Positions 28,338 through 35,689 of a DNA stretch of 64,000 nucleotides are shown here, in pieces. The position numbers were made by a program, and so were the translations under genes. The notes beneath the pieces were generated by a model. That model saw only the letters and a program-made list of their open reading frames with translations, searched no databases and had not been told where the DNA came from. The stretch is from Halopseudomonas phragmitis (GTDB lineage Bacteria > Pseudomonadota > Gammaproteobacteria > Pseudomonadales > Pseudomonadaceae): positions 504,001 to 568,000 of the forward strand of contig NZ_CP020100.1 in NCBI RefSeq assembly GCF_002056295.1, given 5' to 3'. Within the stretch, counting starts at the first letter, position 1. Each line of letters starts with the position of its first letter.

Positions 28338-29066
28338 ATGAGTCACACCGAAAATCGCCCCTTGCAGCTATGCATTATCGAAAACGGCTTGGTACCGGAG
28401 GAATTGCAAACCCGCTTTGCTTCCTACCCAACCATGATCGAGCAGTGGTTGTCCCCGGCCCTGCCCGAGGCCCGTTTCAGCCAGGTATCGGTAGTGCGTG
28501 GAGAGCCGCTGCCAGCTCCCGAGGCCTTCGATGGCTATCTGCTGACCGGTTCCAAACACAGTGTTTACGAGCAAGCTAACTGGATGCAGCGACTGATCAC
28601 CTTCCTGCAACAGCTGAAAACCCTACGTAAACCAGTGTTCGGTATCTGCTTTGGTCACCAGATAATGGCCGACGCCTTCGGCGGTCGCACCCGCAAGGCC
28701 GAACAGGGCTGGGGGGTCGGAGCTCAAGCATACCGGGACAATGGGCACGGGCCAGGAGCTGGTGCCAACCTGATCTTCCATCAGGACCAGGTTGTCGAAC
28801 TGCCTCCCGCTGCCCAGGTGCTGGGCGGCTCAGATCATTGCCCAAACGGCGTATTAGGTTACTGTTTTCCAGCGTTATCGGTGCAATACCATCCCGAATT
28901 CAACCCGGACTATGTCAGCGCTCTAGCCGAGCGCTATAGCGGCAATCTGATCAGTGCCGAGGTTGCCGATCATGCTTTGACGTCTTTGCAACAACTGTGC
29001 ATCGACAACCAGCGCGTTGCTCGCTGGGCCGCGCAGTTCTTCCGCCAGCATGCACCTCAACCCTAG
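28338..29066 (+). CDS. class I glutamine amidotransferase-like (candidate gamma-glutamyl amide hydrolase) 2
   Basis: 242 residues. GATase1 fold with Cys104 (FGICFGHQIMADAFGG) and His/Glu in VQYHPEFN. Last gene of the P450 operon, 47 bp after flavodoxin, and followed by a strong terminator. It is only distantly similar to the GATase at 24380-25063; having one in each divergent operon suggests different amide substrates or steps. No synthase domain is attached, so a free-standing hydrolase is likely. Confidence 0.85.
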   Translation: MSHTENRPLQLCIIENGLVPEELQTRFASYPTMIEQWLSPALPEARFSQVSVVRGEPLPAPEAFDGYLLTGSKHSVYEQANWMQRLITFLQQLKTLRKPVFGICFGHQIMADAFGGRTRKAEQGWGVGAQAYRDNGHGPGAGANLIFHQDQVVELPPAAQVLGGSDHCPNGVLGYCFPALSVQYHPEFNPDYVSALAERYSGNLISAEVADHALTSLQQLCIDNQRVARWAAQFFRQHAPQP

Positions 29067-29114
29067 ATTAAACCTATTAGACAGAATCTTTAAATAGCTC
29101 AAATTATTCTCCTT

Positions 29115-29150
29115 GGCCGGCCTCCCGCTTCATCGGGGCCGGCTTTTTTA
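29115..29150 (+). terminator. Rho-independent terminator of the P450 operon
   Basis: GCCGGCC (29116-29122) pairs with GGCCGGC (29137-29143) around a 14-nt loop, and six T follow directly (29144-29149). It lies 49 bp after the amidotransferase stop. The rest of the 306-bp gap (29067-29372) holds the promoter/operator at 29241-29275 and no gene that I can see. Confidence 0.88.
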
Positions 29151-29240
29151 TCTCTGCTGCGCACCCACCTCTTTTAGATCCCATATAAATCAATCCATTC
29201 TGCGGACATCCAGAAGAAAATCGACAAAACCCGAAATTTA

Positions 29241-29275
29241 TATTGAAAACTATAAAACCATATTTTAAATTTAAA
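29241..29275 (+). promoter_or_regulatory. promoter/operator of the glutamine-synthetase-like operon (shared element, copy 3)
   Basis: -35 TTGAAA (29243-29248), 17-bp spacer, -10-like TAAATT (29266-29271), with TAAAACCATATTTTA in the spacer. It differs from copy 2 (25216-25250) at only 3 of 35 positions although the flanks are unrelated. A leader of ~95 nt leads to ATG 29373, which has AAAGGAGAG upstream. Confidence 0.75.
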
Positions 29276-29372
29276 CTGTTCCTGCCGCACATCACTGCTC
29301 ACAGCCGCGCAGGACCCACAACATGATTCGCCGCATTCGCCTTGCCCATGCCGGCGTCAAAGGAGAGTTCAC

Positions 29373-30749
29373 ATGACAGCGTTAGATCTGCATCGAGAAC
29401 ACAACACCAGCTCGGGAGTTGCCGAAGACCTGGCCGCGCGTATTCGTGATGCTGGTGTCGAGTATCTGTACTATCAGGTGGTCACACTGACCGGCCGGGT
29501 CATCGCCAAAGTAGTTCCAGCCAAGCATCTGCTGCGCAATCTGGACAAAGGTGTCCAGTTCCACCGCACCGCGATCTCCGACCTGCAAAGTACCCGTGAA
29601 GGGGTCCTGCTCGGCGGCGGCGCCCAGGCGGCCGAATTCACCGCCATGCCCGACGCAGGCAGCTTCAATGTACTGCCCTGGGATCGTTCACTCGGCGCGT
29701 TCTTCTGCCGCCTGTACGAACCGGAGCACCGCCCGGAGATCGGCGGCCAGACCCTGGCCACCGACCCGCGGAGCCTGCTGATCGACAGCCATCGGCGCTT
29801 TACCCAGGATACCGGACTGACCCTGAAAACCGGGTTGGAGCCGGAAATGTCCTGGCTGGGCAAGGATCTGGAAGTACACGTCCGCCCAGGTGCAAGCCCG
29901 GCCTACCATCTGGGCAACCTGGAACTGATGCGACCAATCTTCAAGAAGGTCATGGAATACGCCAGCGCCATGGGGCTGGACATGATCGAAGGTGATTACG
30001 AGGATCCCGGGCAACTGGAATTGAACTGGATGTTCGATGACTGCGAACTGACCGCCGACCGAATGATGACCTATCGTCTGATCTGCCGTCAGGTCGCTCG
30101 CGAGATGGGCGTTCAGGCCAGCTTCATGCCCAAGCCGACCACTGGCAGCATGGGTAACGGCTGTCACCACAACTTCAGCCTCTGGCGCGGTAACCAGAAC
30201 GTGCTGGCTGAGTCTGGCCGGCGCGACCTGCACCTGACCGATACCGGCCTGCATGCACTCGGTGGCGTACTCAAGCACGCCCCCGGCTCGATGATGATCA
30301 TGGCCTCGACGGTCAACTCCTACAAACGCTACTGGGATGCCGGGCTGTTCGCCCCCAATTGCGTCAACTGGGGTATGGACAACAAGACCTGCACCGTTCG
30401 GCTGTCGGCCAACGGCCGACTGGAATACAAGATCCCCGACGCCAGTGTAAACCCCTATCTGTCGCATGCCCTGTTGCTGGCCGCCATGCGCGATGGCCTG
30501 GAAAACCGAATCGAGCCCGGCGCTCCAGACAACAGCAACAGCATCCCCAGCGCCCCTGACCCTGCACGGATCCTGCCGAAAACCCTGGGTGACGCAATTC
30601 AGGCCTTCGACCAGGACCCAGTGATCCGCACTGCCCTGCCCGCCGATATGGCTCAGCTCTATCGTGACCTCAAGGCTGATGAGTGGGCCCGGTTCTGTTC
30701 CTATGTCACCGACTGGGAACGCAAGATGTATGTGGAGTACCTGCCATGA
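29373..30749 (+). CDS. glutamine synthetase-like gamma-glutamyl-amine ligase
   Basis: 458 residues. Glutamine synthetase fold: beta-grasp N-terminus, then TGLEPEMSW, MIEGDYEDPGQLELNW, PKPTTGSMGNGCHHNFSLW and an Arg-containing KTCTVRLS segment. It lacks the adenylylation-loop pattern of true GlnA. Size and context place it with PuuA/IpuC/GlnT-type enzymes that join glutamate to amines using ATP. In this island it would protect the amine released by P450 ring opening. A strong SD precedes ATG, and the stop overlaps the binding-protein gene by ATGA. Confidence 0.9.
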   Translation: MTALDLHREHNTSSGVAEDLAARIRDAGVEYLYYQVVTLTGRVIAKVVPAKHLLRNLDKGVQFHRTAISDLQSTREGVLLGGGAQAAEFTAMPDAGSFNVLPWDRSLGAFFCRLYEPEHRPEIGGQTLATDPRSLLIDSHRRFTQDTGLTLKTGLEPEMSWLGKDLEVHVRPGASPAYHLGNLELMRPIFKKVMEYASAMGLDMIEGDYEDPGQLELNWMFDDCELTADRMMTYRLICRQVAREMGVQASFMPKPTTGSMGNGCHHNFSLWRGNQNVLAESGRRDLHLTDTGLHALGGVLKHAPGSMMIMASTVNSYKRYWDAGLFAPNCVNWGMDNKTCTVRLSANGRLEYKIPDASVNPYLSHALLLAAMRDGLENRIEPGAPDNSNSIPSAPDPARILPKTLGDAIQAFDQDPVIRTALPADMAQLYRDLKADEWARFCSYVTDWERKMYVEYLP

Positions 30750-31438
30750 GCCCTCCCTTCCGTGTGATTTGCGCCGACCTGCCCGCTCCGCCGCTGTTCT
30801 GGAAGGACGCCGACGGCTACCGGCATGGCTACGAGTCCGATGTCGCCCGCTTGCTGGGCACCAAGCTCGGCCAGGAAACCCGCTTTGTCTACCAGAACTG
30901 GGCCGATTTCTATCCGGCCCTGGAAGCCGAGACCGGCGACATTCTGCTCTGCGGTCAGGGAATCTCCGAGTACCGCAAAAGCCTGGCCGATTTCAGCGAG
31001 CCCTACGCTGTTTTTGATGAAGCCGTCATGGTGCTGCGCGGCAGCCCGATCAGCAGTCCCACGGATCTGATCGGCAAGCGCGTCGGAGCCATCGCCAACA
31101 GCCTCAATATGGCGCTGGCAGAAACCTTCAACGGCTGCATTACGGTGCCGTTCGCCGGTGACTCCGAGGACGTCTTGGGCGATATGGTCAAGGCTCTGCG
31201 GGCCGGCAGCATCGATGCCTTCGTCGATGATGACGTCGCGCTAGTGCCACTGGCCGAAGAGGTCGATCTGGCCATTGCATTCACCGTGCCCAGCAACAAC
31301 GCCTGGGGCATTGCGGTCCGCAAGGGGGCCCCCGAGCGCTTGACGGCGGTCAACCAGGCCCTGGCCGAGGTCAAGCGCAGCGGTGAGCTGCAGGCCCTCT
31401 GGCACAAATGGATGCCCAGCCTGAGTTATCCGTTCTGA
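30746..31438 (+). CDS. periplasmic-binding-protein-fold (SBP_bac_3) protein without signal peptide
   Basis: 230 residues from ATG 30746, overlapping the synthetase stop. The fold signature is clear: LFWKDADGYRHGYESDVARL, GISEYRKSLADFSEPY, LIGKRVGAIANS and a C-terminal VNQALAEVKRSGELQALWHKW. The N-terminus MSPPFRVICADLPAPP has no signal sequence or lipobox, and no ABC permease or ATPase gene is nearby. It is therefore predicted to be cytoplasmic. Some proteins of this fold have become enzymes (cyclohexadienyl dehydratase); a metabolic or sensor role is possible. In-frame ORF extension to 30683 is rejected. Confidence 0.82.
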   Translation: MSPPFRVICADLPAPPLFWKDADGYRHGYESDVARLLGTKLGQETRFVYQNWADFYPALEAETGDILLCGQGISEYRKSLADFSEPYAVFDEAVMVLRGSPISSPTDLIGKRVGAIANSLNMALAETFNGCITVPFAGDSEDVLGDMVKALRAGSIDAFVDDDVALVPLAEEVDLAIAFTVPSNNAWGIAVRKGAPERLTAVNQALAEVKRSGELQALWHKWMPSLSYPF

Positions 31439-31448
31439 TGCTCATTCC

Positions 31449-31498
31449 GGCCTGCCGCCCGGCAGGCCTTACTGTCACGCGCCGGGCCTGACCGGCGC
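31449..31498 (+). terminator. two tandem GC hairpins after the ligase operon
   Basis: GGCCTGCC/GGCAGGCC (31449-31456 / 31461-31468, 4-nt loop) is followed by GCGCCGG/CCGGCGC (31479-31485 / 31492-31498, 6-nt loop). Neither has a long U-run, so they may slow or end transcription, or protect the 3' end, before the porin gene. Confidence 0.5.
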
Positions 31499-31519
31499 GC
31501 CCACCCGCGAGGAGAGACC

Positions 31520-32245
31520 ATGAAAAAAACAACAACCTGCCTGTGCTCCGCCTTCATCTTCGGCACCGCTCTCACGGCTAGTGCAGAGTCCTTTGACACC
31601 CCACTTGGCAGCATTGATGCCAGCATGAGTGTTACCCTGGCCAGCGACTATATCTGGCGCGGCCAGTCACAGACCGCCGGAGCTGGCGCGATTCAGGGCA
31701 GCCTCGACTTTGCCCATGAGTCAGGGCTCTACATCGGGGCCTGGGCCTCGAATGTCGATGCCGACACCTTCGGCGCCAGCATCGAGATCGACTACTACCT
31801 GGGTTTCGCCGGCCAGCTCAGCGACAACCTCAGCTATGACCTGGCCTGGGCGACCTATACCTATCCCAAGGCTGGCGGTGCCGCCAGTGTCGATGAGATT
31901 CTGGCCAGCTTCAGCTTTCATGGCCTGACCATCGGCAGCAAGTACGCTTATGAGCCCCAGAGCGCTCTGTATACCTATGTCAGCTATGCCTTCGAGCTGC
32001 CCTATGATCTAGGCCTTGAGCTGCATATGGGACACACAGACACCAAGGATCCGCTCAATCCGCCGGCCGACAATGGCAAAACCTACCGTGACTGGGCCGT
32101 AACCCTGGGCAAAACCCTGCTGGGACTGGAGTGGGCTCTGATGTACTCGGACACCAATCTCAAAGGTTCGACCTGTGCCGCCTGGTACGGCAAGAGCCGC
32201 TATTGCAACGGCAATCTGACCTTGTCGGTATCCAAGGGCCTCTAA
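31520..32245 (+). CDS. TorF-family putative outer-membrane porin
   Basis: 241 residues. It has a signal peptide ending near TASAE, then SMSVTLASDYIWRGQSQT and alternating beta strands with aromatic girdle residues (ISYDLAWATYTY-like), ending SVSKGL. The pattern is the TorF / gcw_chp family of small outer-membrane barrels often linked to amine or nitrogen-compound uptake genes. GAGGAGAG precedes ATG 31520. Position after the gamma-glutamyl ligase operon fits entry of the substrate through the outer membrane. Confidence 0.82.
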   Translation: MKKTTTCLCSAFIFGTALTASAESFDTPLGSIDASMSVTLASDYIWRGQSQTAGAGAIQGSLDFAHESGLYIGAWASNVDADTFGASIEIDYYLGFAGQLSDNLSYDLAWATYTYPKAGGAASVDEILASFSFHGLTIGSKYAYEPQSALYTYVSYAFELPYDLGLELHMGHTDTKDPLNPPADNGKTYRDWAVTLGKTLLGLEWALMYSDTNLKGSTCAAWYGKSRYCNGNLTLSVSKGL

Positions 32246-32259
32246 ACCAGCAGTGCCTG

Positions 32260-32307
32260 TGGTCCGCCGCACCAGGGCGGACCATAAGCGTGCAGCCCTG
32301 GTGCGGC
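32260..32307 (+). promoter_or_regulatory. mutually exclusive hairpins between porin and GntR genes
   Basis: Stem A pairs TGGTCCGCC (32260-32268) with GGCGGACCA (32276-32284). Stem B pairs GCCGCACCAGGGC (32266-32278) with GCCCTGGTGCGGC (32295-32307), a perfect 13 bp. The two stems share bases and cannot form together, as in attenuators. No U-run follows stem B. The GntR start is 89 bp downstream. Confidence 0.5.
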
Positions 32308-32395
32308 AACTCTGATAGACTGCATTCCATCCGAAGACACAGATGGATCTGTCTGAGCCCTTCGGGCAGGATGATCACACAAGGCTGCACGCACC

Positions 32396-33145
32396 ATGAA
32401 CGGAAAATCCACTCCCAACGCTGGTTCCTTCATGCGCCTTCGTCAGGAAGGTCGAACTGAAGAGGTTGTTCGACGCCTGATGGAAGCCATTGATCTGGGC
32501 CTGTATTCCGAAGGCCAGCAACTGCCCAGCGAAAGCGAGCTGGCCATGCAGTTCGGCGTCGCCACAGTCACCCTGCGCGAGGCCTTAGCCTATCTGCGGC
32601 AACGCGGTGTGATAGAAACCCGACGCGGCCGCAACGGCGGCAGCTTCGTCTGTAATTCGGTAGAAATTCCCGCCGACATACTGCTCGACCAACTCAACGA
32701 ACTCAGCACCATCGAACTGCGCGACCTCGGTGATGAACACGTTGCCATCGCCGGTACCGCCGCACGCCTGGCAGCCAAACGCGGCACCGAAGAGCACCAC
32801 CAACACCTGGCTCACTACATCGCGGCCTTGGGCGAAGCCCAAAGCCGGCGCGAGCGGCGCCGGGCCGATGCTCGCTTTCATATTGAGGTGGCTGCAGCCT
32901 CGCAATCGGTGCGCCTGACCCATGCGGAAATTCGCCTACAGGCGGAAGTCGGTGAGCTTCTGTGGCTGCCATCAGCTTCAACACCAAACCCCGAAACAGT
33001 GCAACAGGAACATCAGGCCATTCTGGATGCCATCATCAGCGGCGATTCAACGCTGGCTGGAGCCTTGGCTGAAGCACACGTCAACCGGGGCATCAAGCGC
33101 CTGATCAGCCTCAAACTGGAGCTTTTATCCTCTGAGACTGAATGA
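32396..33145 (+). CDS. GntR/FadR (FCD)-family transcriptional regulator
   Basis: 249 residues. An N-terminal winged helix (LPSESELAMQFGVATVTLRE, then RRGRNGGSFV) is followed by an all-helical FCD effector domain (~90-235) with acidic/His residues (ADARFHIEVAAAS, EHQAILDAIISGD) that usually bind a metal. It is the only DNA-binding regulator in the amine island, so it is the leading candidate to bind the three shared promoter/operator elements. A GntR regulator (PipR) likewise accompanies the mycobacterial pipA P450. An inducer amine or acid is expected. Confidence 0.9.
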   Translation: MNGKSTPNAGSFMRLRQEGRTEEVVRRLMEAIDLGLYSEGQQLPSESELAMQFGVATVTLREALAYLRQRGVIETRRGRNGGSFVCNSVEIPADILLDQLNELSTIELRDLGDEHVAIAGTAARLAAKRGTEEHHQHLAHYIAALGEAQSRRERRRADARFHIEVAAASQSVRLTHAEIRLQAEVGELLWLPSASTPNPETVQQEHQAILDAIISGDSTLAGALAEAHVNRGIKRLISLKLELLSSETE

Positions 33146-33146
33146 T

Positions 33147-33162
33147 TGGCATAACCCTTGCC
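33147..33162 (+). promoter_or_regulatory. candidate sigma-54 promoter of the cache-domain gene
   Basis: TGGCATAACCCTTGCC has GG at 33148-33149 and GC at 33160-33161 with exactly 10 bp between, and matches 9 of 11 fixed positions of TGGCACG-N4-TTGCW. It lies just after the GntR stop and ~95 bp before ATG 33256, which favours that start over ATG 33142. Confidence 0.6.
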
Positions 33163-33255
33163 TGCTATTTTTTGACCAACATCAAAAATCTCCCGCCTGA
33201 TCCCGTTATTTCCTCGGGAAACCTCACTAGGTCAGGCACAGCGAGGGTTAAGGCC

Positions 33256-34014
33256 ATGGCCGAAGACGCACTCAACCGCGAACTGCAGGACTGCATCTCA
33301 CGGATCGACGTTTCCATCAGTAACATCTTCGCCCAGATCGACATCCTGGCCCGAGAAGTCTGTGCCATCTGGCAGCAGCAAGGCTCACCCGGCAAGGCAC
33401 CTGCAGCACGCGACCTGAAGTCCCTGCGACCACTGATCGATAGCCATCTGGCAGCCCCCAGAAGTTGCCTGCAAGGTACAGGAGTGGTGCTTGAACCTAA
33501 CGTGCTACAGGATCGGGAGATGTACTGCGAGTGGCGACACCTGACCACCAACGGTCGCATCGCCCCACTGGATCTGAACTTCAACCGCAGCAGTGACAGC
33601 TACTACAATTACCGCGACATGCCCTGGTTCACCCGCCCGCGCAGTACTGGCCAGCGGGTTGTCATCGGCCCCTATATCGACCTCTACGGGCAGGACACCT
33701 ATATTCTTACCTTCGCCCAGCCGCTGAATGTCGACGGGCGCTTCATCGGCATTGCCGGGGCCGATATCGCCCTCGGTCGCTTCGAGCGCATTCTGGTCTC
33801 TGGGCTGCTGAAAATGAGCCATGAAGCCTTCATTGTCACCGATGAAGGCCGGGTAGTAGCAGCCAACACTGCAAACTGGACTGCCGGCGAGCTGGCCCGG
33901 CATGCCATGTCGCGTAGCGAAAATCACTGCACGGTCGTTGACCTGGGTGAGCAGGCTTCACACTGGGCACTGGTCCAGCGTCCCTGTATCCGTCAGTTAG
34001 CGGGCGCCGCCTGA
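33256..34014 (+). CDS. soluble cache (PDC)-domain protein without output domain
   Basis: 252 residues from ATG 33256 (AAGG upstream, and the frame follows a sigma-54-type promoter). An in-frame ATG at 33142 overlapping the GntR stop would add 38 residues with no clear signal or membrane helix. The core has the cache/PDC sensor pattern: YYNYRDMPWF, a QRVVIGPYIDLYGQDTYIL-type strand and LNVDGRFIGIAGADIAL. No kinase, MCP or GGDEF module follows. Such stand-alone sensors often sit beside FCD regulators; a ligand-binding partner role is inferred. Confidence 0.75.
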   Translation: MAEDALNRELQDCISRIDVSISNIFAQIDILAREVCAIWQQQGSPGKAPAARDLKSLRPLIDSHLAAPRSCLQGTGVVLEPNVLQDREMYCEWRHLTTNGRIAPLDLNFNRSSDSYYNYRDMPWFTRPRSTGQRVVIGPYIDLYGQDTYILTFAQPLNVDGRFIGIAGADIALGRFERILVSGLLKMSHEAFIVTDEGRVVAANTANWTAGELARHAMSRSENHCTVVDLGEQASHWALVQRPCIRQLAGAA

Positions 34015-34031
34015 GTTCCTCACCGGCCAAT

Positions 34032-34060
34032 CAACGGTAGCTTAGTGCTACCGTTGTTAC
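34032..34060 (+). terminator. hairpin terminator candidate after the cache gene
   Basis: CAACGGTAGC (34032-34041), loop TTAGT, GCTACCGTTG (34047-34056), followed by TTAC. The stem is a perfect 10 bp but the U-tract is weak. It starts 17 bp after the stop codon. Confidence 0.5.
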
Positions 34061-34244
34061 CATAAAGTATTACATCAGCTTATTAAGGTTACACTCTGTA
34101 ACAACCGCTTCTGCCGCCTCTGACCCCATCGTGGGGCAAATCCATACCATCACGCACAAACCCGGGGCAGTATCTCCCCACGCCAGAGGGCTTAGAAGCG
34201 CATTAGAGTCACAAAAACAAATACATTTAAACTCATATGAAATA

Positions 34245-34260
34245 TGGCACGAGCCGTGCT
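34245..34260 (+). promoter_or_regulatory. sigma-54 (-24/-12) promoter of the MFS gene
   Basis: TGGCACGAGCCGTGCT matches TGGCACG-N4-TTGCW at every fixed position but one. GG is at 34246-34247 and GC at 34258-34259, 10 bp apart. Transcription would start near 34271. No enhancer-binding protein gene is in the window, so an NtrC-like activator elsewhere is expected. Confidence 0.75.
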
Positions 34261-34452
34261 TGTAATAAAGCAGACCCACGCGGACCGCCTCAGGCCGGCA
34301 CGGGTTCACACCACCGATAGGCCAGACCACAGAAGACAAAACCGCCTATGGAGCGCGCCAACAGGCGCAGGAAAACCGGTACCGCCGCTCGGATCGAGTA
34401 CTGGTTATGCCTGCCCAGCGCCCTTCAGGACCATTGCTTGAGAGGACTTCCC

Positions 34453-35646
34453 ATGAAAAATCTGCGTCACTTTATGCCAGAAAGCTGGAGCCTGGTGTTT
34501 TCCGCCTTCGCCGCCGCTTACGGGGTCGGCCTGCTGGCCTTGCTAGCCTTGCCGTTTCTGATCAGCGCCGTGATGAGCGACCTGGGTCTGGATGAAGCCC
34601 AGGCAGGCTTTCTATTGTCGGCCGAATTCATCTTCACCATGCTCGCCTCACTATTCATAGCCCCAATCATGGGTCGAGCACCACGCAAGACCATTGCCCT
34701 GATTGGCGCCAGCATTGCTATTACCGCCAATCTGATCTCGGCAAGCATCACCGATGCCTATCTGCTCACCGCTTTGCGTTGCGTTGCCGGTATTGGCGCC
34801 GGCTTGGCACTAGCCTGCGGCAACGCTTGCGTCTCCAGCGCCCGCGACCCGGACAACGTTGCAGGCTACATGAACGTTCTGTTCGTTGCTTTGATGATCG
34901 TAGTAATGCTGGCCTTTGCCAGCGCTATGGCCAGCAGCGGTCTGGCTGGACTGTACTACGCAATGGCCATAACCCAGGGAGTGATGGCTGTGCTGATCCT
35001 GAAGATGCCGCAACGGGCCAGTGTCGAGCATCACACTCATCACCATCACGCCCCCAACAGCAAGCTGCTGTCCACCGTAGCAATCTGCATGATGGCCGCC
35101 ATGTTTTTGTTCTCAACCCGTGACACCATGGGCTGGGCGTTCGTCGAGCAGGTCGGTGTACGGGTCGGCTACGACGGTGAAACCCTAGGCATGCTGTTCT
35201 CGCTGCAGGCCTTTGTCGGCCTGATCGGGCCGCTGCTGGCGGCAATCATCGGCAAGCGCTTCGGCATGAGTACCCCGGTGATCATCGGTATCCTGCTGTG
35301 TGGCGCATCGAGTCTCGGGTATGTTTTGGGTGAAGCCTCGAAAACCATGTACACCATCGCGGTGATGATGATTGCAGCCACCTATTTCTACACCCTGGCC
35401 TACCTGACTGCACTGGCCGCCTCGCTCGATCGAGAAGGCCGGGTGGTCGCCGCCTGCGGCAGCTTCCTAACCCTGGGTATCGCGGTAGGCCCGGCTATCT
35501 CCGGCATGCTGATCTCGATTGGAGGCTATACCCTGACCGGTTGGGCTATTGCTGTTACGGTCATCCTTACTCTGCTGGCTGTCTCGGTGCCACTGGCCCG
35601 TGCCAAGGAGCGCCACAGCGCGGCTCTGGCCGCTGCAGCAGGCTGA
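34453..35646 (+). CDS. MFS transporter of the amine island
   Basis: 397 residues with about 12 helices. The start at ATG 34453 has GAGAGGA upstream and begins just before helix 1 (SLVFSAFAAAYGVGLLALLA); a longer frame from 34348 lacks an SD. The central cytoplasmic loop after helix 6 is His-rich (EHHTHHHHAPNSK). It is likely a proton-linked importer or exporter for the island's amine or acid. The own sigma-54-type promoter suggests nitrogen-responsive expression. The substrate is not determinable. Confidence 0.85.
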   Translation: MKNLRHFMPESWSLVFSAFAAAYGVGLLALLALPFLISAVMSDLGLDEAQAGFLLSAEFIFTMLASLFIAPIMGRAPRKTIALIGASIAITANLISASITDAYLLTALRCVAGIGAGLALACGNACVSSARDPDNVAGYMNVLFVALMIVVMLAFASAMASSGLAGLYYAMAITQGVMAVLILKMPQRASVEHHTHHHHAPNSKLLSTVAICMMAAMFLFSTRDTMGWAFVEQVGVRVGYDGETLGMLFSLQAFVGLIGPLLAAIIGKRFGMSTPVIIGILLCGASSLGYVLGEASKTMYTIAVMMIAATYFYTLAYLTALAASLDREGRVVAACGSFLTLGIAVGPAISGMLISIGGYTLTGWAIAVTVILTLLAVSVPLARAKERHSAALAAAAG

Positions 35647-35655
35647 GCCAACAAA

Positions 35656-35685
35656 GAGCTCGGTGTCTTCCCCGGCACCGAGCTA
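35656..35685. terminator. bidirectional hairpin between convergent MFS and EamA genes
   Basis: AGCTCGGTG (35657-35665) pairs perfectly with CACCGAGCT (35676-35684), loop 10 nt, in the 43-bp gap between two convergent stop codons. There is no long T-run on either strand. Confidence 0.55.
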
Positions 35686-35689
35686 CCGG

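Larger units (their letters stand above)
34015..34452. other. 438-bp intergenic region between cache and MFS genes
   Basis: No credible gene. It contains a 10-bp perfect hairpin CAACGGTAGC/GCTACCGTTG (34032-34041 / 34047-34056) that probably ends the cache transcript, an AT-rich stretch (34201-34245) with CCATATTT on the minus strand at 34240-34247 resembling the core of the shared operator, and a sigma-54-type promoter (34245-34260). A leader of ~180 nt then runs to the MFS start. Confidence 0.7.
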
